A stretch of 64,000 bases of DNA from Collinsella sp. (GCA_018382125.1 JAGZQO010000006.1:18118-82117); one strand, 5' to 3'. Counted from the stretch's first letter, positions 25,726 through 34,064 are shown. Made by a program: numbers and translations. The notes: generated from the sequence alone by a model not told the origin.

Positions 25726-25995
25726 ATTGAAATTGAAAGCCTCCGGCAACGGGGGCTTTTCTTTTACGTCGGCACTGCATGGATTCGAACCTCGGTCGAG
25801 GCGCGGGCGTAAAGAAAACGCGGAGCGTTTTTAGCCCGCGGGCGAGCGCGCCGGCAGGCGGGCGAAGCCGGTGCGGATCCGCGAAGCGGATGCGCGGAAT
25901 CCTATACGCCGCACCAATTGAACTTGAAGCCTCCGGCAACGGGGGCTTTTCTTTTACGCCGGCACCGCACGGATTCGAACCTCGGTCGAGGCGCG
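25706..25995 (+). repeat. Tandem duplication of the tRNA-Arg 3' end with terminator and antisense T-arm (copy 1)
   Basis: The segment 25706-25805 (T-arm half, acceptor end with CCA, terminator, antisense T-arm) recurs at 25897-25995 with a few substitutions and one deleted base, a period of 191. Antisense T-arms lie at 25781-25792 and 25971-25982. Between the copies are about 90 bases of GC-rich hairpins (AAAACGCGGAGCGTTTTT, GGATCCGCGAAGCGGAT) almost identical to those at 26474-26560. The reading frames seen in this region (with HGFEPRSRR) are artefacts of the antisense T-arm. Confidence 0.85.
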
Positions 25996-26038
25996 AGCAT
26001 CTTAATCATCACTTCGTAAAATTTTTCCAAATTGTCGC

Positions 26039-26067
26039 TTGACCCATCGAGGGGTCACGTGCATAAT
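26039..26067 (+). promoter_or_regulatory. Promoter of tRNA-Arg copy 2
   Basis: TTGACC (26039-26044), 17-base spacer, CATAAT (26062-26067). Confidence 0.75.
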
Positions 26068-26079
26068 AATCCGTGCGTT

Positions 26080-26156
26080 GCGGCGTTACCTCAGCTGGAT
26101 AGAGGGTCTGACTACGAATCAGAACGTCATAGGTTCGAATCCTATACGCCGCACCA
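26080..26156 (+). tRNA. tRNA-Arg (ACG), copy 2
   Basis: Identical to copies 1 and 3, with encoded CCA. Only a simple terminator follows (AAGCTCCCGGCAACGGGAGCTTTTC, 26165-26189). No antisense T-arm and no duplicated tail are present, so this locus looks like the unmodified state. Confidence 0.97.
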
Positions 26157-26272
26157 AATGATTTTAAAGCTCCCGGCAACGGGAGCTTTTCTTATATCGC
26201 GATGCGTCGAGGATCGCATCAAGTGGTCTAAATGAGTAAAAATCAAATTCAATAACTTTTTTTGAAAAACGC

Positions 26273-26301
26273 TTGACCTTTATTCAGTCCATGTGCATAA
26301 T
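26273..26301 (+). promoter_or_regulatory. Promoter of tRNA-Arg copy 3
   Basis: TTGACC (26273-26278), 17-base spacer, CATAAT (26296-26301), the same boxes and spacing as copy 2. Confidence 0.75.
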
Positions 26302-26313
26302 AATCAATAAGTC

Positions 26314-26390
26314 GCGGCGTTACCTCAGCTGGATAGAGGGTCTGACTACGAATCAGAACGTCATAGGTTCGAATCCTATACGCCGCACCA
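26314..26390 (+). tRNA. tRNA-Arg (ACG), copy 3
   Basis: Identical to the other two copies, with encoded CCA. Confidence 0.97.
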
Positions 26391-26663
26391 TTTGAACTTA
26401 AAGCCTCCGTCGACGGGGGCTTTTCTTTTATGGAAACGCCCCATGGATTCGAACCTCGGTCGAGGCGCGGGCGATAAGAAAACGCGGAGCGTTTTTAGCC
26501 CGCGGGCGAGTCCGCCGGCAGGCGGGCGAAGCCGGTGCGGATCCGCGAAGCGGATGCGCGGAATCCTATACGCCGCACCATTTGAACTTGAAGCCTCCGT
26601 CGACGGGGGCTTTTCTTTTATGGAAACGCCCCATGGATTCGAACCTCGGTCGAGGCGCGGGCG
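26371..26663 (+). repeat. Tandem duplication of the tRNA-Arg 3' end with terminator and antisense T-arm (copy 3)
   Basis: The 103 bases 26371-26473 recur at 26561-26663 with a single substitution, period 190. The terminator loop here is CCGTCGACGG in both copies, whereas both copies at the first tRNA-Arg locus have CCGGCAACGG, so each duplication keeps its own local sequence. Antisense T-arms are at 26445-26456 and 26635-26646. The 87-base hairpin insert (26474-26560) matches that of copy 1 almost base for base. Confidence 0.85.
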
Positions 26664-26765
26664 TGAAGCGGACGATTTCTTATCGACTCGTGTAAGATTC
26701 CGAGTAGGTATCGCGGCCTATCCGCGACCGCTCCTTCTCTAGACGACCGATCAGGGTGATATTTC

Positions 26766-29207
26766 GTGGCAGAGCGTCCGACATACAAGCTCAGGTTTCT
26801 CGATCCCAAGAAGCGCTTTCCGGCGATGCCCGAGCAGCCTGCGGGACGCTCATATGGCGTGGTCTGGAAACTCTTTGGCGAGGATCAGCATGAATCTTGT
26901 TATGTCGTCGAGTTCGTTGGCAAAAGTCATGTGTCGCTTTTGGGCTACGTAAGCGTTTCGGGTGAGGTGTACAAGGTGGACCGCCCCGTCAGCGAGGCTC
27001 CGCTGCCCAACGATCCCGACATGGAACTGGTCCTTGACGAGTCGGATTCCAGTATTGGTGAGATTATGGTAAGGAAAGCCAACGGTGCAATGCGCGCGTG
27101 TGCGCAAACTGCCGGCTCTCCCGAAGGCCCCATGCGCGAGCAGTCCGACCACGAGACATGGAATTCGACCCGCGCCCTTCCTTACGGTGAGTTCATGGCC
27201 TCGATGTTCTTGCGCTACGTGATATTTGCCAACTCCGAAAGCGCTATTGTGAACACGGCGGACGCCGGCGGACTCGACGAGGGTATGCAAAACGTTGTCG
27301 ACAAGATCAAGCTCGTAAAGTTGCCCGAGCCGGTCGAGGTGTTTTTGGGCTTTAACACGGCACCGCTCCCCGATGCTATCGAGACGCTGCTTTACCGCGT
27401 TGACCATGCCGAGAATCCGAGCGGTATCGAGCGCTATGCCGCCGCCCTTATGAGCGAAATTGACTTGCCCCGCCTGCGCACCATCGCTGCTAAGTCCGAG
27501 ATGAGCCTGGCTCGCATTGATCGCTCAAAGATTTTCTATCTCAATTTTGATCGTAGCCTGTTGGACCAGGACGAGATTGACATGCTGCTTGCCATCGAGT
27601 GCCGTCTCAACCGCCTCTCCGGCATCCTTGAGCGCATCGGGGCCGGATTGGCCCCTGCGGCATCCTCGCCGAGCCTTGAGGGCTGCGCGCTCTTTGATGC
27701 GTGGCATATCGCCAAGACGACCAACGATGTTCCCCGACTGCTCGATACGGCTTCGAGCGATAACCCGTGGGCCAAGCCGGGAACGGTTTCGTGCCAGCCG
27801 GGCGGCGAGTGGGACGTGCGCACCCGTTTTGCGCGAATCGTTGAGGCGCTCAACGTGGTCACGCGGCTCGACTATACCTATCGGGCAAACGTTGCCGAGG
27901 GGATTATGCTCGTTCGGTTTGGGCAGTCTGTCGTTGATGCCATGCTGCAACGTGAATACGACGCTCAGGATGACGCCTGGCGCGAGCTGGACGAGGACAC
28001 GCGCGCGATCTGGGCCGCGGAGCACGATGCGCGCGTGGCACTCACACTTGCGGCAGCGTGTTTTGCCGCGGGCACCTGCATCACGCGCTGCTATGTGCAG
28101 ATTGCTGCTCCCGACAGTGAGCAGGGCGAGCGCGTTGTCACAACGTATTTCTTTGGGCGCGCGGCCTATCTGGCCGATTGCGTGCCTGTCGCCAAGGATC
28201 TTGAGAGCATGGACATGGACGATATGCCGTGCAAGCGTGTGCTTGAGGCGTATGAGTCAACCGCTCCGGAGACGATTGAGCCTGCGGAGGTTCATGCTCG
28301 TCCGCGTGATGACCATCGCACGCTGCCGCCGGCGCTGCGCGATCTGCTGCTTGCCGATACGGCTGACGAGTTGGAGGTCATGGAAGAGGACGACGACCCA
28401 TACGTGGCCCGTGTTGTTGAATTGCGCGAGCAGGCAAAAGTCGACCGTACAGGTGCTTTTGAAGGCTTTTCTCGTCTTGTCGAGGAGTTGGAGGCTAAGT
28501 GCGCCGTCGCCGAGCTTTTGGCGACAGGTCCGGTTCAAACGCAGTTTTGCGATAACCAGCTGGTGCGCATGGTGCTACCGGTGTTGGAAGAAGACCGCTC
28601 TGTGCGAATCCTTCGTGCGCCCGATGCACTGTACTTTGCCCAGCACGAGATCTGCAGCTTTTACGCCGAGCAAGAGGACTTTGAACGAGCACTGCCCGAG
28701 GTGCGCCATCTTTACGATCTGGCACGCTCGTCCATGCAATCGCACTTTGCGCTCATCAACGTGCTTGCGCGTCTGGAGCGCTTTGACGAGATTATCGAGG
28801 TGGCGCGCCACGGCCTACGTATTGCCAGCGATCGTTCTGCAATCGGCTACCTGTTCTATCGCTTGGCGTTTGCCTATTGGAATTGCGATCAGCTCGACCT
28901 AGCGCTGGCTTGTTACCGTCTGGTGCCGCGCGGTGAGGAATCGGGCAGTAGTGCGCTGGAAGAAATGCAGGGCCTTATGAATGAGATGGGCGTCAGCGAG
29001 CCTCCGACGTTCGAGGAGGCGGTCGAGACCATCCGCAAGGCTGGACTCGAGCTGCCGCCAGTGTCCGCCGTGACGAATCAGCTGGCAGATGCCGCTGTGC
29101 AACTGGTCGACAACGGCTTCTTTTTCCTGGCACGCGGTTGCATCTTCCAAATGTGGCGCACCATGGGCAACGACGAGCTCGGCTCCCTCAACCGCTCGCT
29201 GGGGTAG
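26766..29207 (+). CDS. Large protein of unknown function with C-terminal TPR-like repeats
   Basis: 813 residues from GTG 26766, with no signal peptide or membrane helix. The N-terminal 500 residues show no motif I know. A very acidic linker (ELEVMEEDDDPYVARV) lies near 540. From about 625 to 730 the pattern of paired helices (AQHEICSFYAEQEDFERALPEVRHLYDLA..., YRLAFAYWNCDQLDLALACYRLV) is TPR-like. It is flanked by tRNA genes, has no clear operon partner, and ends just before tRNA-Ser. A cytosolic scaffold or accessory protein is possible, but function is unknown. The ribosome site is weak. Confidence 0.75.
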   Translation: MAERPTYKLRFLDPKKRFPAMPEQPAGRSYGVVWKLFGEDQHESCYVVEFVGKSHVSLLGYVSVSGEVYKVDRPVSEAPLPNDPDMELVLDESDSSIGEIMVRKANGAMRACAQTAGSPEGPMREQSDHETWNSTRALPYGEFMASMFLRYVIFANSESAIVNTADAGGLDEGMQNVVDKIKLVKLPEPVEVFLGFNTAPLPDAIETLLYRVDHAENPSGIERYAAALMSEIDLPRLRTIAAKSEMSLARIDRSKIFYLNFDRSLLDQDEIDMLLAIECRLNRLSGILERIGAGLAPAASSPSLEGCALFDAWHIAKTTNDVPRLLDTASSDNPWAKPGTVSCQPGGEWDVRTRFARIVEALNVVTRLDYTYRANVAEGIMLVRFGQSVVDAMLQREYDAQDDAWRELDEDTRAIWAAEHDARVALTLAAACFAAGTCITRCYVQIAAPDSEQGERVVTTYFFGRAAYLADCVPVAKDLESMDMDDMPCKRVLEAYESTAPETIEPAEVHARPRDDHRTLPPALRDLLLADTADELEVMEEDDDPYVARVVELREQAKVDRTGAFEGFSRLVEELEAKCAVAELLATGPVQTQFCDNQLVRMVLPVLEEDRSVRILRAPDALYFAQHEICSFYAEQEDFERALPEVRHLYDLARSSMQSHFALINVLARLERFDEIIEVARHGLRIASDRSAIGYLFYRLAFAYWNCDQLDLALACYRLVPRGEESGSSALEEMQGLMNEMGVSEPPTFEEAVETIRKAGLELPPVSAVTNQLADAAVQLVDNGFFFLARGCIFQMWRTMGNDELGSLNRSLG

Positions 29208-29256
29208 GCGAAGCCTCCAAGGAGGAAAGGATGCTAGGCAATTAGAAAATTTCCTC

Positions 29257-29285
29257 TTGCCCATCCTTGGCTGTTTGGTTACTAT
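29257..29285 (+). promoter_or_regulatory. Promoter of tRNA-Ser
   Basis: TTGCCC (29257-29262), 17-base spacer, TACTAT (29280-29285), 14 bases before the tRNA. Confidence 0.6.
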
Positions 29286-29299
29286 AGAACGGCTGTTAC

Positions 29300-29390
29300 G
29301 GAGAGCTGACCGAGAGGCCGAAGGTGCTCGCCTGCTAAGCGAGTATGCCCCAAAAGGGCATCTGGGGTTCGAATCCCCAGCTCTCCGCCA
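29300..29390 (+). tRNA. tRNA-Ser (GCT)
   Basis: Acceptor GGAGAGC pairs with GCTCTCC. The anticodon stem CTCGC/GCGAG holds loop CTGCTAA (GCT). Long variable arm, encoded CCA. Confidence 0.96.
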
Positions 29391-29404
29391 GTTTAACTTT
29401 AAAG

Positions 29405-29430
29405 AAGGGTCCCATCGGGGGCCCTTTTTT
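29405..29430 (+). terminator. Terminator of tRNA-Ser
   Basis: AAGGGTCCC pairs with GGGGCCCTT (one G-U), then six T. Confidence 0.85.
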
Positions 29431-29447
29431 ATTATCGAGAAAGGGCG

Positions 29448-29463
29448 CTGGGGATTCGAACCC
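29448..29463 (+). repeat. Antisense copy of the tRNA-Ser T-arm
   Basis: CTGGGGATTCGAACCC is the exact reverse complement of tRNA-Ser bases 29365-29380. It lies 57 bases after the tRNA, behind the terminator, with no duplication of the tRNA end. It is the same device as in the tRNA-Arg and tRNA-Phe loci in a simpler form. Confidence 0.85.
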
Positions 29464-29465
29464 TC

Positions 29466-29499
29466 AAAAAAGGAGGCATCCTTTCGGACACCTCCTTTC
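29466..29499 (-). terminator. Terminator of dacA
   Basis: On the minus strand AAAGGAGGTGTCC pairs with GGATGCCTCCTTT and is followed by T residues. It abuts the antisense T-arm of tRNA-Ser. Confidence 0.85.
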
Positions 29500-29522
29500 A
29501 GCGAGTGTATTGTTCTTCGACC

Positions 29523-30863
29523 TTACACCTCGGGTGCCTTGGCTACGGTCTCGCTCTCGGCTGTGAGCGGGCGGTTGTCGATGCGGCGGCCCAAGCGATC
29601 GAGCTTCACAAGGAGCCACTCAATGGGATTCGGCCCTGCGCCTTCCTCGTCAGCAACCAGGTCCATGACGGCGATCTTGGTGCCGTCCTGCTTGAGTGTA
29701 ACGCTGCCCACCTTGTCGCCCACATGCACCGTGCCCGAAAGATCGTCGTGGCTAACCTTTTCGGTCACCTCGCCGGCAAGGGAAAACACGGTCGCTTGCG
29801 CCGTAGGATCGGCGAGTGTGGCGTCGATCGTCTTATCCGTCCAGTCGGTTTGGCCAATGCGCGCCATAAGCGGGTTGCCGTTGGCGGTCTTTTCCTGCGT
29901 GTTGGCGATCGCGACCGTCACCTTGTGACCGTAGTACCAATTGGCAAGGGTTGCGGTATCGGTAAAGCGCTGGTCGGTGGTGGTGGAGTTCAAAACGACG
30001 GTGTAGATCTCGTCGCCATCGCGGTTGTAGGCACTCGTAAAGCAATAGCCCGCGTCGTCGGTGGTGCCGGTCTTGCCGCCGATGTTGCCATCTTGGCCCA
30101 GCAAATAGTTATGCGTGTCCATGGAATGCGAATGGTCGGTGCCGTCGGCGCCCGTGACCTCGATCCAGGAATCCTCGCTCGCTACGATCTCGCGGATCGT
30201 GTCGTTTTTCATGGCCTCCTGCATCATCAGCGCTACGTCGTGTGCGGTTGAGTGCATATCGCCAGCCCACTCATCAAAGTCCAGACCATGCGGGTTTTCA
30301 AAAAGCGTACCGGTGCAGCCGAGCTTCTTAGCGCGCTCGTTCATGGCCTTCACAAATGTGGCCTCGGCGTCTTTGGTCTTAGGGTCGATCTTCTTGCCCA
30401 CATATTCGGCGAGCACGATGGCGGCGTCGTTGCCCGAGGGAATCATCAGGCCGCGCAGTGCCTGCTCAACGGTAAGCTCGTCGCCTTCGAGCAAGCCGGC
30501 GGTCGAATTACCCACGGTGGCTGCGGCGTTGCTCACCGTGACCTTCTCGTCCATCTTACAATTCTCGACGGTTAGGATTGCGGTCATGACCTTGGTGATC
30601 GAGGCGATTTTGACCTGCTCATCGGCGTCGCGGGCATAGTAGACGGTGCCGTCTTTGCCCATGACGAGGGCATTGGTCGCATCGATATCGGGCAGGTTTT
30701 CGGCCGTGATGCCGCGCGCATCGGCGGTTTTGCCGCAAACATTGTCGGTCGTGAGCACTTGGGCGCCGGCGACGGTGGGCGCGCCAGCGGCAAGGGCGAT
30801 AGCGCAGACAAAGCTGGCGGCAAGCTGGGCTGAGCGCTTTGCAAAAGAGGTGAGGGACTTCAC
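29523..30863 (-). CDS. dacA: D-alanyl-D-alanine carboxypeptidase (PBP5 type)
   Basis: 446 residues from GTG 30863. A signal peptide of about 34 residues (SAQLAASFVCAIALAAGAPTVAG) is followed by the S11 peptidase motifs: SITK at 88-91, SGN in MIPSGNDAAI, and KTG in GGKTGTTDDAG. The enzyme trims the terminal D-Ala from peptidoglycan stem peptides outside the cell. A C-terminal beta domain is present (about 330-420) and no clear membrane anchor. The longer frame from 30974 would start upstream of a TATACT -10 (30908-30903), so it was rejected. It is divergent from a VanRS-like pair that could control it. Confidence 0.9.
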   Translation of the reverse strand: MKSLTSFAKRSAQLAASFVCAIALAAGAPTVAGAQVLTTDNVCGKTADARGITAENLPDIDATNALVMGKDGTVYYARDADEQVKIASITKVMTAILTVENCKMDEKVTVSNAAATVGNSTAGLLEGDELTVEQALRGLMIPSGNDAAIVLAEYVGKKIDPKTKDAEATFVKAMNERAKKLGCTGTLFENPHGLDFDEWAGDMHSTAHDVALMMQEAMKNDTIREIVASEDSWIEVTGADGTDHSHSMDTHNYLLGQDGNIGGKTGTTDDAGYCFTSAYNRDGDEIYTVVLNSTTTDQRFTDTATLANWYYGHKVTVAIANTQEKTANGNPLMARIGQTDWTDKTIDATLADPTAQATVFSLAGEVTEKVSHDDLSGTVHVGDKVGSVTLKQDGTKIAVMDLVADEEGAGPNPIEWLLVKLDRLGRRIDNRPLTAESETVAKAPEV

Positions 30864-30979
30864 GGATTTCGCTTTCGACGGGATGGTCTCTTCTGGAACT
30901 AGAGTATATCGTTTGCCGGCGTCGGCGATCATCGCGTGCGTGCGTGGCCCACATCCGCGCCCGAACGGGCGCAAGGGTG

Positions 30980-31040
30980 CTTAAGGCCGACTTAATCACC
31001 CACGCTTGTTGTGTGTGGCGTGTGCAGCCCCGGGCATAAT
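30980..31040 (+). promoter_or_regulatory. Intergenic control region between dacA and the response regulator
   Basis: Contains CTTAA-N6-CTTAA (30980-30995), a direct repeat with 11-base period as expected for an OmpR-class regulator dimer, and CATAAT (31035-31040), the likely -10 of the regulator gene. The pairing of the site with this regulator is inference. Confidence 0.4.
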
Positions 31041-31060
31041 GGAGCGCGAGAGGAGCACGC

Positions 31061-31756
31061 ATGAACGAGCGCATTTTGGTAGTTGATGACGAGAAGGCCA
31101 TCGCCGACTTGGTTGGTATCTACCTTACAAAAGAGGGCTTTGATGTCCAGATTGCCTATAGCGGGGCCGATGCCGCCAAGGCAATCTTGGAGCAGGAGTT
31201 CGATCTGGCGCTGCTGGATGTCATGCTGCCCGATATCGATGGGTTTGAGCTGCTGCGTACGATCCGTTCCAGCCATACCTATCCCGTGATCATGCTGACG
31301 GCGCGCGATGCCCAGCAAGACAAGATCGAGGGCCTTTCGCTTGGCGCGGACGATTACGTGGTTAAGCCGTTCCGTCCGCTGGAGCTCATCGCGCGCGTGC
31401 ACGCTCAGCTTCGCCGCTACACCAGCTACGGTAGCCGTGCACAGGCGGCCGAGTCGCCGACCATTCAGCTCGACGGCTTGGAGATCAACCGCGATGCTCG
31501 TTCCGTAACGGTGGACGGTTCACCGGTACGCCTCACACCCACCGAGTATTCAATCTTGCTGTATCTGGTCGAGCATCGCGGCAGCGTGGTGGCCGTGGAG
31601 GACCTGTTCCGCGCGGTATGGAACGAGGACTTTATGCCCGGCTCCAACAATACGGTGATGGTGCACATTCGCCATTTGCGCGAAAAGATCGGCGACGACG
31701 CACAAAAGCCGCGCTTTATCAAAAACGTCTGGGGCGTCGGCTACATCATCGAATAA
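31061..31756 (+). CDS. VanR-like response regulator (OmpR family)
   Basis: 231 residues. A receiver domain begins ILVVDDEKAIADLVGIYLTKEGF (acidic pocket D-D, phosphorylated Asp in LLDVMLP near 53, K in VVKPF near 103), followed by a winged-helix domain (about 132-231) ending IKNVWGVGYIIE. The N-terminus closely resembles VanR-type regulators. GAGAGGAG precedes the ATG. The partner kinase follows after 26 bases. Divergent placement from a D,D-carboxypeptidase gene suggests control of cell-wall trimming. Glycopeptide ligase genes (vanHAX) are absent, so a resistance role is not implied. Confidence 0.88.
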   Translation: MNERILVVDDEKAIADLVGIYLTKEGFDVQIAYSGADAAKAILEQEFDLALLDVMLPDIDGFELLRTIRSSHTYPVIMLTARDAQQDKIEGLSLGADDYVVKPFRPLELIARVHAQLRRYTSYGSRAQAAESPTIQLDGLEINRDARSVTVDGSPVRLTPTEYSILLYLVEHRGSVVAVEDLFRAVWNEDFMPGSNNTVMVHIRHLREKIGDDAQKPRFIKNVWGVGYIIE

Positions 31757-31782
31757 CGCTTTTCGCTTGTGAGGATCTTGAT

Positions 31783-33021
31783 ATGACAAAAGACGATAGG
31801 CAAGCGTTCGAGGTGCCCGATCGACTCTTTGAATACGTGAGGTCAGTCGTCGACAACCGCGCGCTTGCAACGGTGCTGCTCTTTTTGCTGAGCCTGCTGC
31901 TGATTGGCATCGATAACATCGCTGGAATCTTGGCGGTGCTGCTTGTCGGCTTTTTGCTGATCGATCGATTTGAGATCGTGCGCCGCTGCATGGTGATTGG
32001 CGGCGCCGCGTGGGCCATGACGTTGGCGATTGGCGCCATGGCGCTCGGCGGCATCGAAGGGCCGGTGCTGTTCGATGCCGGCTTTGTATTCAACATGCTT
32101 GGCTTTGTGCTGGCGCTTGCCGCGTGCGTGCTGTTCTTGTGTGGCCGCGCCCTGTACTACCAGGGCTACGAACAGGGCGAGCAGCATGCCGATTGTGTGC
32201 TGGCCGCTCGTATTCAAGATCGCCTGATCGATCACCCCGACACCTGGGACAACATCGACGGCGACTTCTTGGAGGTCGAGGGCGCCCTTAACCGCGTGCG
32301 TGACCGTGAGCGCAAGGTGCAGCAAGCTCTGCGTGACGAGTCGCATCGCAAGGACGATCTGGTCACGTACTTGGCACATGACCTACGCACCCCGCTTGCC
32401 AGCGTGGTGGGCTATCTTTCGCTGCTGCAAGAGGCTCCTGAGCTGCCGGTTGAGCAACGTGCGCGCTTTACGGGCGTGGCTCTCGACAAGGCGCACCGGC
32501 TTGATGCGCTCATCGAAGAGTTCTTCGATATCACGCGCTTTGACTTCCACGATATCGTGCTCACGCGCGGCTATGTTGACCTGGGGTTGCTGCTGGCTCA
32601 GGTGGCTGACGAGTTCTATCCCATCCTCAACGAGCAGCATAAGGAAGCCCAAGTTGATATTCGCGAGGACCTGACGGTGCTCGTGGATGGCGACAAGATG
32701 GCTCGCGTGTTCAACAACATCATGAAAAACGCCGTCGCCTATAGCTATGAGGGCTCGACTATCACGATTGAGGCCGGGCGCCAAGACGATGGCGGCGTGC
32801 GCGTGCGCTTTATCAATCAGGGCGATCCTATCCCTGCGGCTAAGCTCAAGGTGATCTTTGAGAAGTTCTATCGCCTGGATGCGGCGCGTGCGACCAATCG
32901 CGGCGGCGCTGGTCTGGGCCTTGCTATTGCCAAGGAGATCATCACGGCACACGGCGGTACCGTTGCATGTGAATCGACGCCCGAACACACGATATTCACC
33001 ATCGAGCTGCCCGCCGCATAG
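31783..33021 (+). CDS. VanS-like sensor histidine kinase
   Basis: 412 residues from ATG 31783 (GAGGATC upstream). Four hydrophobic segments (about 26-55, 65-85, 98-122) replace a large sensor domain, so it may sense within the membrane. The H-box is TYLAHDLRTPLASVVGYL (about 205-222), the N-box NNIMKNAVAYSYEG, and the G-box GGAGLGLAIAKEI. It is the partner of the preceding regulator. Compared with VanS, the region outside the membrane is very short. Confidence 0.88.
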   Translation: MTKDDRQAFEVPDRLFEYVRSVVDNRALATVLLFLLSLLLIGIDNIAGILAVLLVGFLLIDRFEIVRRCMVIGGAAWAMTLAIGAMALGGIEGPVLFDAGFVFNMLGFVLALAACVLFLCGRALYYQGYEQGEQHADCVLAARIQDRLIDHPDTWDNIDGDFLEVEGALNRVRDRERKVQQALRDESHRKDDLVTYLAHDLRTPLASVVGYLSLLQEAPELPVEQRARFTGVALDKAHRLDALIEEFFDITRFDFHDIVLTRGYVDLGLLLAQVADEFYPILNEQHKEAQVDIREDLTVLVDGDKMARVFNNIMKNAVAYSYEGSTITIEAGRQDDGGVRVRFINQGDPIPAAKLKVIFEKFYRLDAARATNRGGAGLGLAIAKEIITAHGGTVACESTPEHTIFTIELPAA

Positions 33022-33124
33022 CCAGCGTGCCCTTACAAACACTTGACAATGCGCTCACGTACATATGAGCCGCGATTTCTACTATCGATACTGCTGAATT
33101 GATATCGATGTGGAGGTATGCGGT

Positions 33125-34000
33125 ATGACGGCTGCTGCGGCTGTTGAGCCCATGGAGCTTGAAGAACTCATGAAAGCGCAGGCCGAGGCCGCGCGCGAGC
33201 GCGAGGTTGGGGATGCGACTCGCCCCACGGCAGAGGATCTTGCCGCCTCGCCGACGCGCATCGACGTCGAGGGCCTCGACCTGTTCTATGGCGACCATCA
33301 TGCGCTCAAGGACGTGAATATCAAGATCCGCGACAAGCAGATCACCTCGTTTATCGGGCCTTCGGGCTGCGGAAAGTCCACGTTGCTGCGCTGCTTTAAC
33401 CGCATGAACGACGGCATCAAGGATTGCCGCATCGAGGGTAAGATCGCGCTCGATGGTCAAGATATCCTGGGCGACTACGACATCTGCCGCTTGCGCCAGC
33501 GCGTGGGCATGGTGTTCCAGCGCCCCAACCCGTTTCCCATGAGCATCTACGACAACGTCGCCTACGGTCCTCGCGGTATGGGTGTGCGCGACCGCGTCGT
33601 GCTCGATGAGCTGGTCGAGGATTCCCTTCGTCGCGCTGCACTATGGGATGAGGCCAAGGACAAGCTCAAAGAGTCGGGCCTGGGTCTTTCGGGTGGACAG
33701 CAGCAGCGCCTGTGCATCGCCCGTGCGCTGGCCGTGCAGCCCGACATTCTGCTGATGGACGAACCGACCTCGGCGCTCGATCCCGTATCGACGCTGGTGG
33801 TGGAGCAGCTGGCCTGCGAGCTCAGGGAGACCTGCACGCTGGTGGTCGTTACGCACAACATGCAGCAGGCTGCGCGCATCTCCGACTCGGTCGCGTTCTT
33901 TTTGCTGGGCGAGCTGGTGGAGCATGCGCCCACTGCCCGGCTCTTCAAAAACCCGATCGATCCGCGCACGGCGGATTATTTGACGGGCCGTTTTGGCTGA
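33125..34000 (+). CDS. pstB: Phosphate ABC transporter ATP-binding protein PstB
   Basis: 291 residues. Walker A GPSGCGKST, the PstB-typical NRMNDGI and QRPNPFPMSIYDNVAYGPR, signature LSGGQQQRLCIARAL, and Walker B ILLMDEPTSALDP. A 40-residue N-terminal extension before the ABC domain (DVEGLDLFYG) is unusual. ATG 33125 follows GGAGGT by seven bases. It energises phosphate uptake through PstCA, but pstS, pstC and pstA are not adjacent: upstream is the VanS-like kinase. A TTGACA (33043-33048) upstream suggests its own promoter. A PhoBR-like pair follows, consistent with the usual link between Pst and Pho signalling. Confidence 0.9.
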   Translation: MTAAAAVEPMELEELMKAQAEAAREREVGDATRPTAEDLAASPTRIDVEGLDLFYGDHHALKDVNIKIRDKQITSFIGPSGCGKSTLLRCFNRMNDGIKDCRIEGKIALDGQDILGDYDICRLRQRVGMVFQRPNPFPMSIYDNVAYGPRGMGVRDRVVLDELVEDSLRRAALWDEAKDKLKESGLGLSGGQQQRLCIARALAVQPDILLMDEPTSALDPVSTLVVEQLACELRETCTLVVVTHNMQQAARISDSVAFFLLGELVEHAPTARLFKNPIDPRTADYLTGRFG

Positions 34001-34064
34001 TACCATCTAGTACAGGCACCTTTAGGGTTAAGATGCGGTCATGTCGGCCGCAAAGGGGTTCAAC

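Noticed and set aside
25779..26042. Small proteins containing HGFEPRSRR near the tRNA-Arg genes
   Set aside because: They are translations of the antisense T-arm and hairpins, a familiar false-ORF pattern near tRNAs.
31061..33021. Vancomycin resistance operon
   Set aside because: Only the VanRS-like pair and a PBP5-type carboxypeptidase are present. No vanH, ligase or vanX gene is present.
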